Positions 35,117 to 43,864 of a stretch of DNA of 51,998 bases are shown in pieces. The translations under genes and the position numbers were made by a program. Each line of letters starts with the position of its first letter. Position 1 is the first letter of the stretch. The stretch covers positions 1 through 51,998 of the forward strand of contig JAKSBV010000349.1 of NCBI GenBank assembly GCA_022360955.1. The letters run 5' to 3'. Below the pieces are notes generated by a model, which was given only the letters and a program-made list of their open reading frames with translations, was not told where the DNA came from and ran no database searches. This stretch comes from Bacillota bacterium. Its GTDB lineage: Bacteria > Bacillota > Clostridia > SK-Y3.

Positions 35117-36097
35117 ATGCTTAATATTAGAACAGACTTGGCGTTGGAAGCGAGGGAACTGTATAAGCAGGATGCACGGCAAGAGGCCGAGGTTCCCGGT
35201 GTAGAAGTGGAAACGGACGGACAGGAAGAGCTGTCTGTGACAAGGGTCAGGATTACTTCGGAAGAAGGTTCGAATGCCATGGGGAAAGCGATGGGAAACT
35301 ATATCACCATAGAAGTACCCGGTTTAAAAAATAAAGATCAGGATTTGCAAGAGGATGTATGCAGGGTAGTTGCAAAAGAGCTTTTGAATGTTGTTAAGAT
35401 CGGTAAAGAGGCAACCGTGTTAGTAGTAGGTCTGGGCAATTGGAATGTTACACCGGATGCCTTGGGACCTAAAGTGATTTCCAGTTTAATGGTGACAAGG
35501 CACCTGTTGGAGTATGTACCGGAGCAAATAGACAAAGGGGTACGTCCGGTATGTGCGGTTGCACCCGGTGTATTGGGGCTTACCGGCATAGAAACGGGGG
35601 AAATCATTAAAGGGATTGTAGACAGATTAAAGCCCAGTCTGGTCATTGCTATTGATGCACTTGCTTCAAGGCGAATGGACAGGATTAGCACAACGATCCA
35701 GATTGCGGATACCGGTATTAATCCCGGTTCGGGAGTGGGAAATAAGCGGATGGGTTTAACGGTACAGACTTTAGGTGTACCGGTGATAGCCATAGGTGTC
35801 CCGATGGTTGTAGATGCCGCTACAATGGCCAATGATACCATTGATCTTATGATAGATGCAATGCTGGCACAAATGGAACAAGGGTCGGCGTTTTATGAGA
35901 CCCTTAAAAATATGGATAAAAATGAAAAATATACGTTAATCCAGCAGATATTATCACCCTATGTAGGAAATCTGATGGTAACCCCAAAGGAAATAGATAC
36001 CATTATTGAAGATGTTTCTAAAATTGTTGCGAATGGCATTAATATTGCCCTTCACGAAGGCATTAACTTGGATGATGTCAATCGATATGTTCATTGA
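35117..36097 (+). CDS. gpr: Spore (germination) protease GPR
   Basis: This aspartate-type endopeptidase (326 aa) starts degradation of small acid-soluble spore proteins on germination. Family motifs: IRTDLALEARELY, VVGLGNWNVTPDALGP, APGVLGLTGIETGEIIKGI, IAIDALASRRMDRISTTIQI, ADTGINPGSGVGNKRMGL and LMVTPKEIDTII. ATG 35117 lies 8 nt after AGGAG; a stop codon at 35099-35101 limits any longer form to a GTG at 35108. The Bacillus zymogen has about 15 residues before the conserved (I/V)RTDLA site, whereas here at most six precede it, so the propeptide is very short. It is shorter than Bacillus GPR mainly in the C-terminal half. spoIIP follows. Confidence 0.94.
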   Translation: MLNIRTDLALEARELYKQDARQEAEVPGVEVETDGQEELSVTRVRITSEEGSNAMGKAMGNYITIEVPGLKNKDQDLQEDVCRVVAKELLNVVKIGKEATVLVVGLGNWNVTPDALGPKVISSLMVTRHLLEYVPEQIDKGVRPVCAVAPGVLGLTGIETGEIIKGIVDRLKPSLVIAIDALASRRMDRISTTIQIADTGINPGSGVGNKRMGLTVQTLGVPVIAIGVPMVVDAATMANDTIDLMIDAMLAQMEQGSAFYETLKNMDKNEKYTLIQQILSPYVGNLMVTPKEIDTIIEDVSKIVANGINIALHEGINLDDVNRYVH

Positions 36098-36098
36098 C

Positions 36099-36178
36099 GG
36101 GTGGTATAAATTCTGGGTGAAGAAAATTATTCCATAAGGTCATTTCCATCATTTTCTTCACCTGCACTAAATACACCC
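36099..36178. repeat. Long inverted repeat between gpr and spoIIP
   Basis: GGTGAAGAAAAT (36116-36127) and ATTTTCTTCACC (36151-36162) are perfectly complementary. An outer pair GGGTG(g)TAT (36099-36107) and ATACACCC (36171-36178) extends it. It begins 2 nt after the gpr stop and probably forms the 3' end of the gpr mRNA, though no T-run follows. Confidence 0.7.
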
Positions 36179-36234
36179 TTCATTGACTGTGAGGTGCGAG
36201 AAGGCTCTAACAGATGGTAGCGTGCAGATTCCGG

Positions 36235-36263
36235 TTATATTTTCCCTCGCTTTTGAATACGCT
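36235..36263 (+). promoter_or_regulatory. Sigma-E-like promoter candidate of spoIIP
   Basis: TTATATT (36235-36241) and AATACGCT (36256-36263), 14 bp apart, resemble the sigma-E pattern KMATATT-N14-CATACAHT with a few mismatches. spoIIP is a mother-cell gene in Bacillus, which agrees with the reading. Confidence 0.4.
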
Positions 36264-36300
36264 TAATAGAATAAGAGAAGTACAAAAGTGAGGGATAAAT

Positions 36301-37629
36301 ATGTTGAAAGTGAAAAACATTTATATAAGAAAAACAACGAGAAAAATTTTAGTAGCGCTAATGGGACTATGTGTACTTTATGTATTCTCCAATACTTTAG
36401 TACTTACCAATCAATTGAATTTTTATTTCAACAATAGAAAGGCGCTGTTTAATGGGCTTGATTCATCCGGATTGTTGACCATGGAATTTCTGAAATCTCA
36501 TATGGATAATGCGTTGCCGATGATGAGAGTAGTTATGAAAGAAGATAATGATAATGTACTTGACTACCGTGATGTAAGATGGCTGACGCGTATATTTACG
36601 GGTTTTGATATCCGGGACCCTAAAACTATTCTCAGCCGCCAAATTTTATTGATGCGTAGTTGTGATGCCAATGTGGCGGCCGCATTGGTGAATACATCGG
36701 AAAGTGAAATTTTAATTTTACCTGAAAAGGAACCGAGTGCCCATAAGGAGAAGCAAGAGGTTGATGATGTAAAGTCCATCCGTGAGTTGATTTCTTTAGA
36801 CCCTCATACAAGAGAGGACGAAGCGGAAAATTTGGAAAGCACGGGCAAAATCACCGAAACCACGATTAATCCTACCGATCCGAAAGGTTATGTTTTTTCG
36901 GACAATATTTATGTAAAGAATGAAACAGATGTGCAGCTCAATATTTCTAAATTACTCGGTGAGAAGCTGAAAATGAATATATCGGAGCAGGGCCCGCAGG
37001 TATTGATTGTCCACACCCATACTTCCGAAGCTTACACCCCGACGCAGGACAACTACTATGTGCCCAGTGACCCCGATAGGACGGAAGATCCAAGATACAA
37101 TGTCGTGCGGGTGGGAGAAGAAATTGCTAAGAACCTTAAAAATATGGGCATTCATGTAATACACGACAAGACAATTCATGATTACCCTTCCTATAGCGGT
37201 TCTTATAGAAAGACTTTGCAAACGATTGAGGCGCAGCTCAAAAAGAATCCGTCCATAAGTTTTGTATTAGATATTCACAGAGATGCATTTTTGTTTGAAG
37301 ACAATCGAAAGCTGAAAGTATATGCTCAAGTTGATGGACAAAAAGTAGCTCAGGTGATGTTTGTTGTAGGAACCAACCAATGGGGGCTGGAGCATCCCCA
37401 ATGGCAGGAAAACCTAAAATTGGCCCTCAGATTACAACAAAAATTCAACCGGTTATATCCGAAGCTGGCGAGACCCATCAATTTAAGAAAAGAACGGTTC
37501 AATCAGCATGTTACGACGGGGTCCCTGCTGCTGGAAGTCGGCAGCAATGGTAATACGCTTGAAGAGGCTATCCGCAGCAGCAAGTATATTGCCAGAGCGT
37601 TGGCAGAAGTGATAAAAGAGCTGGAATAG
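36301..37629 (+). CDS. spoIIP: Stage II sporulation protein P (peptidoglycan amidase/endopeptidase)
   Basis: This 442-aa protein degrades septal peptidoglycan during engulfment together with SpoIID and SpoIIM. An N-terminal membrane anchor at about 16-37 (ILVALMGLCVLYVFSNTLVL) is followed by a variable region and the amidase-type catalytic domain at about 230-440. Motifs: VLIVHTHTSEAYTP, where His and Glu are likely metal ligands, SISFVLDIHRDAF, VMFVVGTNQWGLEHPQWQ and TGSLLLEVGSNGNTLEEA. The ATG at 36301 follows GTGAGGGATAAAT. The gene follows gpr as in Bacillus. Confidence 0.95.
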   Translation: MLKVKNIYIRKTTRKILVALMGLCVLYVFSNTLVLTNQLNFYFNNRKALFNGLDSSGLLTMEFLKSHMDNALPMMRVVMKEDNDNVLDYRDVRWLTRIFTGFDIRDPKTILSRQILLMRSCDANVAAALVNTSESEILILPEKEPSAHKEKQEVDDVKSIRELISLDPHTREDEAENLESTGKITETTINPTDPKGYVFSDNIYVKNETDVQLNISKLLGEKLKMNISEQGPQVLIVHTHTSEAYTPTQDNYYVPSDPDRTEDPRYNVVRVGEEIAKNLKNMGIHVIHDKTIHDYPSYSGSYRKTLQTIEAQLKKNPSISFVLDIHRDAFLFEDNRKLKVYAQVDGQKVAQVMFVVGTNQWGLEHPQWQENLKLALRLQQKFNRLYPKLARPINLRKERFNQHVTTGSLLLEVGSNGNTLEEAIRSSKYIARALAEVIKELE

Positions 37630-37726
37630 AGACATTAGGATTTAGGTTGCAGTTGAGTATCTTTATTGTATTGATTACACAATCAAGGGGAAAATAATAA
37701 TATGAGTTCCCTTTGGAGGTGTATAA

Positions 37727-38074
37727 ATGAGCAGGCTGCAATGGTACAAACGCAGAAAGCGCCATAAACGCTTGGTTTTGCTGACTATTTTTTTAAGCCT
37801 TGTAATCGTCACGGTGGGGCTGCTTACTGTTAACTCTGCAGTGAATACAATGCTAGGGGCGGAGGATGAATTAAAGCTTGTGAGTCTGATTCAAAAAGCC
37901 GATTCAATTTATCGATTGAGTATAATGAATTATACGAGTGAGATCAATCTCAGTTATATAAAAGAGGATTTGAATAATGCGGTGGCAAAAGGTAAAGCGG
38001 TGGGCAGGGAGATTGAAGAATATTTATATGAATTCAGTGATTATGCCAAAGCGGTTATGAGCCGTCTGGAGTGA
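37727..38074 (+). CDS. Small membrane protein between spoIIP and lepA
   Basis: This 115-aa protein has a very basic N-terminus (RLQWYKRRKRHKR), one hydrophobic segment (LVLLTIFLSLVIVTVGLLTV) and an outside helical tail (about 42-115). I do not recognise the family by sequence. In B. subtilis a similarly sized membrane gene, yqxA, sits in the same place between spoIIP and lepA; positional equivalence is possible but homology is not shown. The ATG at 37727 follows TTGGAGGTGTATAA. A role in sporulation is only suggested by the neighbours. Confidence 0.7.
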   Translation: MSRLQWYKRRKRHKRLVLLTIFLSLVIVTVGLLTVNSAVNTMLGAEDELKLVSLIQKADSIYRLSIMNYTSEINLSYIKEDLNNAVAKGKAVGREIEEYLYEFSDYAKAVMSRLE

Positions 38075-38255
38075 GTGCAGGGATAAATCCCCGTATTCAC
38101 TTTTTCTTTTGCCGAATACTGTCTTTTTAATAAAGGCCTATCCTCTCCTTGCGGGTATGTTGCTCAATTCAAATGAAATTTTTTTGTCAAACCAAGGAAT
38201 GACGGGGGTTATGTTTGAAATATTTATCGTAGTTTAGTTAAATTTTTTGCAGTTA

Positions 38256-38285
38256 CTGACAATAATATATTGTATATGCTATAAT
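38256..38285 (+). promoter_or_regulatory. Promoter of lepA
   Basis: CTGACA (38256-38261) and TATAAT (38280-38285) have an 18-bp spacer, about 48 bp before the start codon. Confidence 0.6.
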
Positions 38286-38332
38286 AAAAACTTAAGATGC
38301 TAATACGGAGAACTGAAGGAGGTATTATCCCC

Positions 38333-40141
38333 ATGTCTAACAAAAGACAGGATAAAATAAGAAATTTTTGCATCATTGCGCATATAGATCACGGGAAGTC
38401 GACATTGGCCGACAGATTGCTTGAGCAAACCGGTGTGCTGACCGCGAGGGAAATGGAAGAACAGGTACTTGATAATATGGATCTGGAGAGAGAAAGGGGC
38501 ATTACCATTAAAGCGCGGGCGGTCAGGATGATCTATAAAGCGCAGGATGGGGAAGAATATGTACTAAACCTGATTGATACACCGGGACATGTGGATTTTA
38601 ATTATGAAGTTTCACGAAGCTTGGCGGCTTGTGAAGCTGCGCTGCTTATCGTCGATGCAGCCCAGGGTATTGAAGCCCAGACCCTTGCCAATACTTATCT
38701 CGCATTGGAGAATGATTTGGAAATTCTTCCGATCATTAATAAAATAGATTTGCCTAGTGCCCAACCGGAACATGTAAAACAGGAGATTGAAGATGTGATC
38801 GGCATTGATGCCCATGATGTGCCGTTAATTTCCGCGAAGCAGGGGATCGGTATCGAAAGTGTATTGGAATACGTTGTGAATACAATTCCTGCGCCGGATG
38901 GAGAAGAAGATGCTCCTTTAAAGGCGTTGATCTTTGATTCCTATTATGACAGCTACAAAGGGGTGATTACCTACGTAAGAATCAAAGAAGGGCGTGTTGC
39001 GCCGGGGATGAAAATCAGAATGATGGCAACAGGGAAAGAATTTGAAGTGACGGAAGTGGGCTATTTAATGCCGAGCGGATTATATAATGCCGGTGAGCTT
39101 TTGGCCGGTGAAGTAGGATTTGTGGCGGCGAGCATCAAAAATGTCAAAGACACAAGGGTGGGCGATACCATCACAACCGTTGAAAACCCCACTGACGAAC
39201 CCTTGGCGGGTTACAAAAAGGTCAATTCTATGGTTTATTGCGGTATTTATCCCGCTGACGGTGCCCGCTATCAAGACTTGAGGGATGCCCTTGAAAAATT
39301 GCAATTAAATGATGCGGCGCTGACCTTTGAAGCGGAGACCTCCGTTGCCCTGGGATTTGGATTCCGATGCGGTTTTCTCGGATTACTGCATATGGAAATT
39401 ATCCAAGAACGTCTTGAAAGAGAATACAATCTTGATCTGGTAACGACGGCCCCTAGTGTTATCTATAAAGTCGTTAAAAGCGACGGTGAAATGTTCAATG
39501 TAGATAACCCCACCAACCTTCCCCCGGCAACGGAAATTGATTATATGGAAGAGCCGATTGTGAGGGCCTCTATCATGGTGCCGACGGAGTATGTGGGCAA
39601 TATTATGGAGTTGTGTCAGGATCGCAGAGGCATTTATAAGGACATGACCTATATTGAAGAAACACGTGTTGCTTTGAATTACGAACTCCCGTTAAATGAA
39701 ATCATTTATGATTTTTTTGACGCACTCAAATCCCGTACAAAAGGATACGCGTCTTTTGATTATGAATTGATAGGCTATCAAAAGTCCGATCTTGTCAAAT
39801 TAGACGTATTATTAAATGCTGAAATTGTAGATGCACTATCCTTTATTGTGCATAAAGAGAAAGCCTATGCCAGAGGGAGAAGGATTGCCGAAAAGCTAAA
39901 AGAATCCATACCGAGACAGCTTTTTGAAATACCCATTCAGGCCACAATAGGGAGTAAAATTATTGCAAGAGAAACGGTAAAAGCGATGCGTAAGGACGTA
40001 TTGTCCAAATGTTACGGCGGAGATATTACCCGAAAGAAAAAATTGTTGGAAAAGCAGAAGGAAGGTAAAAAGAGAATGCGGCAGGTTGGCTCCGTGGAGG
40101 TGCCCCAGGAAGCATTTATGTCGGTATTGAAATTAGATTAG
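38333..40141 (+). CDS. lepA: Elongation factor 4 (LepA), ribosomal back-translocase
   Basis: This 602-aa translational GTPase acts on ribosomes, probably during initiation or stalled elongation. G motifs: AHIDHGKST (G1), RGITIKA (G2), DTPGHVDF (G3), NKIDLP (G4) and SAKQGIG (G5). The LepA-specific C-terminus includes [19 protein letters not shown] and [18 protein letters not shown] 38333 is chosen because AAGGAGG lies 9 nt upstream; an ATG at 38297 is in frame but lacks a site. A strong terminator follows. In most Firmicutes hemW comes next; here a hydrolase gene intervenes. Confidence 0.97.
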   Translation: MSNKRQDKIRNFCIIAHIDHGKSTLADRLLEQTGVLTAREMEEQVLDNMDLERERGITIKARAVRMIYKAQDGEEYVLNLIDTPGHVDFNYEVSRSLAACEAALLIVDAAQGIEAQTLANTYLALENDLEILPIINKIDLPSAQPEHVKQEIEDVIGIDAHDVPLISAKQGIGIESVLEYVVNTIPAPDGEEDAPLKALIFDSYYDSYKGVITYVRIKEGRVAPGMKIRMMATGKEFEVTEVGYLMPSGLYNAGELLAGEVGFVAASIKNVKDTRVGDTITTVENPTDEPLAGYKKVNSMVYCGIYPADGARYQDLRDALEKLQLNDAALTFEAETSVALGFGFRCGFLGLLHMEIIQERLEREYNLDLVTTAPSVIYKVVKSDGEMFNVDNPTNLPPATEIDYMEEPIVRASIMVPTEYVGNIMELCQDRRGIYKDMTYIEETRVALNYELPLNEIIYDFFDALKSRTKGYASFDYELIGYQKSDLVKLDVLLNAEIVDALSFIVHKEKAYARGRRIAEKLKESIPRQLFEIPIQATIGSKIIARETVKAMRKDVLSKCYGGDITRKKKLLEKQKEGKKRMRQVGSVEVPQEAFMSVLKLD

Positions 40142-40159
40142 ATCCCTATTAAGCAAACG

Positions 40160-40208
40160 GTTCTGTCGACGCGATTTGTTAAATCGTGTCGGTAGAACTA
40201 TTTTTTTA
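40160..40208 (+). terminator. Terminator of lepA
   Basis: An 18-bp stem (left GTTCTGTCGACGCGATTT, right AAATCGTGTCGGTAGAAC) with a GTT loop has two non-paired positions and is followed by a T-run. Confidence 0.92.
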
Positions 40209-40585
40209 GAAAAAAATAGTAAAAAATATAAAAAAATGCTTTACAACAAGTATATGTAAATGATATGATATAATAAAGTAATCTAAACATTGGATATATA
40301 TCCATACATTGGGTTATAATCAAGCACTTTACTGTGGATCTTTATTAACATGTATTATTAAGTGGCGAAAAGATACCCATATACGTAAGCCAAAAGAGTA
40401 TTGCTAAAGATAGCATATTGTATACCTTAAGATGCTTTTGAAGAAACAACAATGGTTTTGCGTTTTTGGTTCAGGTATGTATTCGATTTTAAAGCTCGGT
40501 ATCCATAAGGGGAAAGGTTTAAGGCCGAAGCCTTTGAAAATAAAAAGACTGCAGTCAAAAAAGAATGAAAGGGGACGATTATTGA
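40209..40585. other. Upstream region of the hydrolase gene
   Basis: No gene is present. A weak promoter candidate is TTTACA (40240-40245) and TATGAT (40264-40269) with an 18-bp spacer. If used, the hydrolase mRNA would carry a roughly 310-nt leader that includes repeat A copy 1. I see no recognisable c-di-GMP riboswitch. Confidence 0.4.
40372..40508. repeat. Dispersed repeat A, degenerate upstream copy
   Basis: The stretch ends with ATTCGATTTTAAAG, then GGTATCCATAA (40481-40508), which matches 42399-42426 at 26 of 28 positions. Weaker homology extends back to about 40444 (TTTTGCGTTTTT against TCTGCGTTTTTT). GATACC at 40372 mirrors GGTATC at 40498-40503. The outer arms of the downstream copy are missing. 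Confidence 0.65.
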
Positions 40586-42145
40586 ATGAAGCGAAGAAGA
40601 GTTAAATTGCAAAAATTACAGGCGATTGTATTGATTATTACAGTCTTAGCTTGTATGGGAGCAGGGATGGTCGGAGCCCAAACGACCGGAGATTATGCCG
40701 AAAGCTGTGATTCTATCGGCGCAAATGCGGCAAGAATTAGCTTTACCTCCTATTGTAATTCCTCCTATGTATATGTTCACTATATGGTTAACAACGGTCA
40801 GGATATGCACTATCTTATGAACCAGAACGAAAATACCTGGACATGGGATATAGGTGAGCTAAACAGCAACGATGTGATTGACTATTGGTTTACATACCAA
40901 AAAGACAATACACAATATGATACCGGTTGGTACAGCTATACCCATGACGGAAGTTCGCCCACACCAGACCCCGACCCCACACCGGACCCAGACCCGGACC
41001 CGGATCCCAATCCAGACCCAGACCCCAACCCTACACCGGATCCAAATAAAATATCGGGGAAGGGCTGCCCGAAAGATGGTAGTACCCTTTTAATTCTGGG
41101 ACAGGATTTACAATCGGTTTATAATTATGTAAATAGCGGTTATTTCCCAACACCGAGCGGGGTTACTTCATATCTTAACTTATATGCAATGAGAGATGCC
41201 AATCTAGGGTATGGCGGATTAGGTGAAGACCCAAACGGCAATGTTGTTTCCGATGTGGATTGGGGCGCCGGTCCTATCAATACGCGTAATGCCGCCTTCG
41301 GATATCCGGATTCAACCCTTGCGATCGGGGTCTATATGACGGAGCAGTACTATCCCGGCGGACTGACAAATATAGCAAATGGTGCATACGATGCGGAAAT
41401 CGATAGACTGGGTACATTTATCAAGTCTGTAGAGGGACCTGTTTTTGTAAGGATCGGATATGAGTTTGATGGTACTTGGAATGTGGGCTACAATAATGCC
41501 GAAAATTACAAAAAAGCTTATATAAGAGTGATCAACAGGCTTAGAGCTAAGGCCGACAACGTTGTTTCGGTATGGCAAGCATGTACTTCTCCTGTCGATG
41601 ACATACTGGAAGGGTATCATGAAAATATTGCCGACTGGTATCCAGGGGATGAATACGTAGATTGGATCGGATTCTCATGGTTTTTATCGCACCATGATCT
41701 ACAGTATTCTTTAGCCGATGAAGTATTGGCGTTTGCACGGAATCGTACCAAACCGGTACTGCTTTCCGAATCTGCACCCCAGGGCTACGACCTGAATGAT
41801 CTAACGAAGAAAGCCATCAGTGCAAGCGGTTTTTATCCGAACGATCCGTTTTACGGAAGCCCGTCAACAAATGCAAGAAATGTATCGGCCGATAAGATTT
41901 GGAACGATTGGTTCGTACCGTATTTTGAGTATATATACCAAAATGCGGATGTGATCCGCGGCGTTTCTTATATCAATGCCGATTGGGATTCACAGTCTAA
42001 ATGGGCACCTCCATATAATGAAGGATACTGGGGTGACAGTAGGGTAGAGAGCAATGCGACCATAAGACAGAAGTGGCTGAATGAACTCAATAGTGATTTT
42101 TGGAAGCATGGTTCACCGGACCTATTCAATCAATTACAGCCTTAA
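40586..42145 (+). CDS. Secreted glycoside hydrolase, GH26-like TIM barrel with N-terminal carbohydrate-binding module
   Basis: This 519-aa protein has a signal peptide (about 1-31; hydrophobic AIVLIITVLACMGAGMVG). A small beta-sandwich at about 35-118 (VYVHYMVNNGQDMHYLMNQN, then WTWDIGELNSNDVIDYWFTY) resembles CBM56-type glucan-binding modules. A Pro-Asp-rich linker at about 123-156 leads to a catalytic barrel. In the barrel, VRIGYEFDGTWN (Glu293) and PVLLSESAPQG (Glu395) look like the acid/base and nucleophile of a clan-A retaining enzyme. The closest fit by eye is GH26 (beta-mannanase/beta-1,3-xylanase group), but the substrate is uncertain. The ATG at 40586 follows AAAGGGGACGATTATTGA. It interrupts the conserved lepA-hemW order and is flanked by related repeats, suggesting acquisition by insertion. 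Confidence 0.78.
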   Translation: MKRRRVKLQKLQAIVLIITVLACMGAGMVGAQTTGDYAESCDSIGANAARISFTSYCNSSYVYVHYMVNNGQDMHYLMNQNENTWTWDIGELNSNDVIDYWFTYQKDNTQYDTGWYSYTHDGSSPTPDPDPTPDPDPDPDPNPDPDPNPTPDPNKISGKGCPKDGSTLLILGQDLQSVYNYVNSGYFPTPSGVTSYLNLYAMRDANLGYGGLGEDPNGNVVSDVDWGAGPINTRNAAFGYPDSTLAIGVYMTEQYYPGGLTNIANGAYDAEIDRLGTFIKSVEGPVFVRIGYEFDGTWNVGYNNAENYKKAYIRVINRLRAKADNVVSVWQACTSPVDDILEGYHENIADWYPGDEYVDWIGFSWFLSHHDLQYSLADEVLAFARNRTKPVLLSESAPQGYDLNDLTKKAISASGFYPNDPFYGSPSTNARNVSADKIWNDWFVPYFEYIYQNADVIRGVSYINADWDSQSKWAPPYNEGYWGDSRVESNATIRQKWLNELNSDFWKHGSPDLFNQLQP

Positions 42146-42184
42146 AACAACGTATAAAGATCATTAGTAAATATGCATACAAAA

Positions 42185-42213
42185 GAGACCGGGCGATTTT
42201 ATTGCCCGGTCTC
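42185..42213 (+). terminator. Hairpin after the hydrolase gene
   Basis: GAGACCGGGC and GCCCGGTCTC are perfectly complementary around a 9-nt AT-rich loop. The T-rich tail is weak, but the place, 40 bp after the stop codon, suits a terminator. Confidence 0.75.
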
Positions 42214-42226
42214 AGCTATTTTCCCT

Positions 42227-42530
42227 AATTTAACGCGTTGTGCCAGTTAAATAGTATTCCAAGAACTAAAGTTCCAAGGCTAAGAGCCTGTAAGCTTGCG
42301 CCGGGCCGCAGCAAAACTCGCTAAAGATACCCAACTTTAAACCTAAAAATACTATTTACATAAAAAACGATGATTCTGCGTTTTTTGTGTAAATATAAAT
42401 TCGATTTTAAAGTTGGGTATCCATAAAGCGCTCAAACAGTTGCTGCTTTCCCCCTTTGCTGCGCTAACAGGCTCTAACCCTATCCACAATGTTCTTTCCA
42501 TACTATTTAACTAGCACAACAGATTAATTT
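42227..42530. repeat. Dispersed repeat A, 304-bp nested palindrome
   Basis: The whole segment is a long imperfect palindrome centred near 42374. Paired blocks from outside in are 42237-42257 with 42500-42520 (21 bp, 1 mismatch), AGAGCCTGT with ACAGGCTCT, GCAGCAA with TTGCTGC, 42326-42341 with 42406-42421 (GATACCCAACTTTAAA, perfect 16 bp), and 42354-42369 with 42379-42394 (16 bp, 1 mismatch). It has no coding capacity and resembles a foldback or MITE-type element. No target duplication was confirmed. Confidence 0.85.
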
Positions 42531-42555
42531 ATACGCCCAGCATATATCATTTGCT

Positions 42556-42583
42556 TTGATGTATGATACAATTGTGATAGAAT
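42556..42583 (+). promoter_or_regulatory. Promoter of hemW
   Basis: TTGATG (42556-42561) and TAGAAT (42578-42583) are spaced by 16 bp, 24 bp before the hemW start. Confidence 0.55.
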
Positions 42584-42606
42584 CATTTTACGAGGAGAAT
42601 TATTTT

Positions 42607-43740
42607 ATGAAAAAACTAGGGTTATACATTCATATTCCGTTTTGCATACAAAAATGCTACTATTGTGATTTCAATTCCTATGCGGGTCTTGAGGCGTTGA
42701 GGCAAGAGTATGTCGGGTGTCTTATAAAAGAGATGCATATGTATAAAGAACGGTTGGGAAACAGGCGCATTGATACCGTTTATATAGGCGGAGGTACGCC
42801 TTCGTGCCTGCCGGAAAGCTCCATCATGGCGATCATGGACGCTTGTGCTGCCACATTTAACCTTTCCGCTCATTGTGAAATATCCGTTGAATCCAATCCC
42901 GGCACTTTGTCCGGACAGAAGCTGAGGGCGTTTAAAGCTCACGGAATCAACCGGCTAAGTATAGGCCTTCAATCATGGCATGATGCAGATCTGAAGCGTT
43001 TGGGCAGAATACACACCCAGAGGCAGTTTGTGGACAATTTTGACGCTGCTCGCCAAGCAGGGTTTGATAATATTAATATTGATTTAATGTTTGCATTACC
43101 CTCACAAAAGCCGGAACAATGGGGAAACACGTTGGATAATATTATCCTGCTGCAGCCGGAGCATATTTCCTGCTATAGTCTAAAAATTGAGGAAAGCACC
43201 CGATTTTATACGGACTATCATGCGGGCAGATTAAAGCTGCCCGATGAAGAGACAGATCGGCATATGTATCATCAAGCGTTGCAAAAGCTGGCACAACATC
43301 ATTACCGCCACTATGAAATATCCAATTTTGCCAAGACGGGCTTTGAATGCAGGCATAACTTGATATACTGGAAATGTAAAGACTATGTGGGGATAGGTGC
43401 GGGCGCCCACTCCTGCCTGGATGGAGAAAGGTATTCTAATATATGTGTTCCGGCAGAATATATCATGCAAATCCAAGACGGTTCTTTGCCTATTGCCGAA
43501 AGCACTGTTTTAGAAGTAAAAGACCGGATGGCGGAATTTATGTTTCTTGGCTTAAGGCTGTCGGAAGGCATTAGTGCGCAAACTTTTTATGATGCCTTTC
43601 AGACGGATATCCGATCCGTATTCGGCAGCCAAATTGATAAGTTCATTCGCTTAGGGTTAATGAAGCGGCAGAAAGAAAGATATCAGTTAACGGCAAAGGG
43701 CATGGATGTTTCCAATCAAATATTTATTGAGTTTATATAG
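42607..43740 (+). CDS. hemW: Radical SAM heme chaperone HemW
   Basis: This 377-aa protein is the HemW group of radical SAM enzymes, formerly annotated as oxygen-independent coproporphyrinogen oxidase. The 4Fe-4S motif is CIQKCYYCDF (CxxxCxxC), followed by YIGGGTPSCLP and SVESNPGTL. The heme-binding HNxxYW motif appears as RHNLIYW, then GIGAGAHSCLDG. HemW has this shorter N-terminus and lacks the extra residues of true HemN, which supports a heme-trafficking role. ATG 42607 lies about 8 nt after GAGGAG; the ORF's upstream ATG at 42556 is in the promoter. hrcA follows, as in Bacillus. Confidence 0.93.
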   Translation: MKKLGLYIHIPFCIQKCYYCDFNSYAGLEALRQEYVGCLIKEMHMYKERLGNRRIDTVYIGGGTPSCLPESSIMAIMDACAATFNLSAHCEISVESNPGTLSGQKLRAFKAHGINRLSIGLQSWHDADLKRLGRIHTQRQFVDNFDAARQAGFDNINIDLMFALPSQKPEQWGNTLDNIILLQPEHISCYSLKIEESTRFYTDYHAGRLKLPDEETDRHMYHQALQKLAQHHYRHYEISNFAKTGFECRHNLIYWKCKDYVGIGAGAHSCLDGERYSNICVPAEYIMQIQDGSLPIAESTVLEVKDRMAEFMFLGLRLSEGISAQTFYDAFQTDIRSVFGSQIDKFIRLGLMKRQKERYQLTAKGMDVSNQIFIEFI

Positions 43741-43864
43741 CTCATCCTTACCGGCCCGATACTCAAATATCATGACCCGGCACGTTTAAAATCAAGTGTA
43801 TCTGACGAAAAGGTTCAATGTCTTCGTATTTTTATTTATTTTTATAAGTTTTTACAAAAACCTC

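Noticed and set aside
40372-40585. Possible riboswitch in the leader of the hydrolase gene
   Set aside because: The conserved cores of c-di-GMP-I (GEMM) and other common riboswitches are not present; the sequence is better explained as a decayed copy of repeat A.
42185-42530. CRISPR array or tandem repeats after the hydrolase gene
   Set aside because: Repeats are inverted and nested about one centre; there are no direct repeats with regular spacers.
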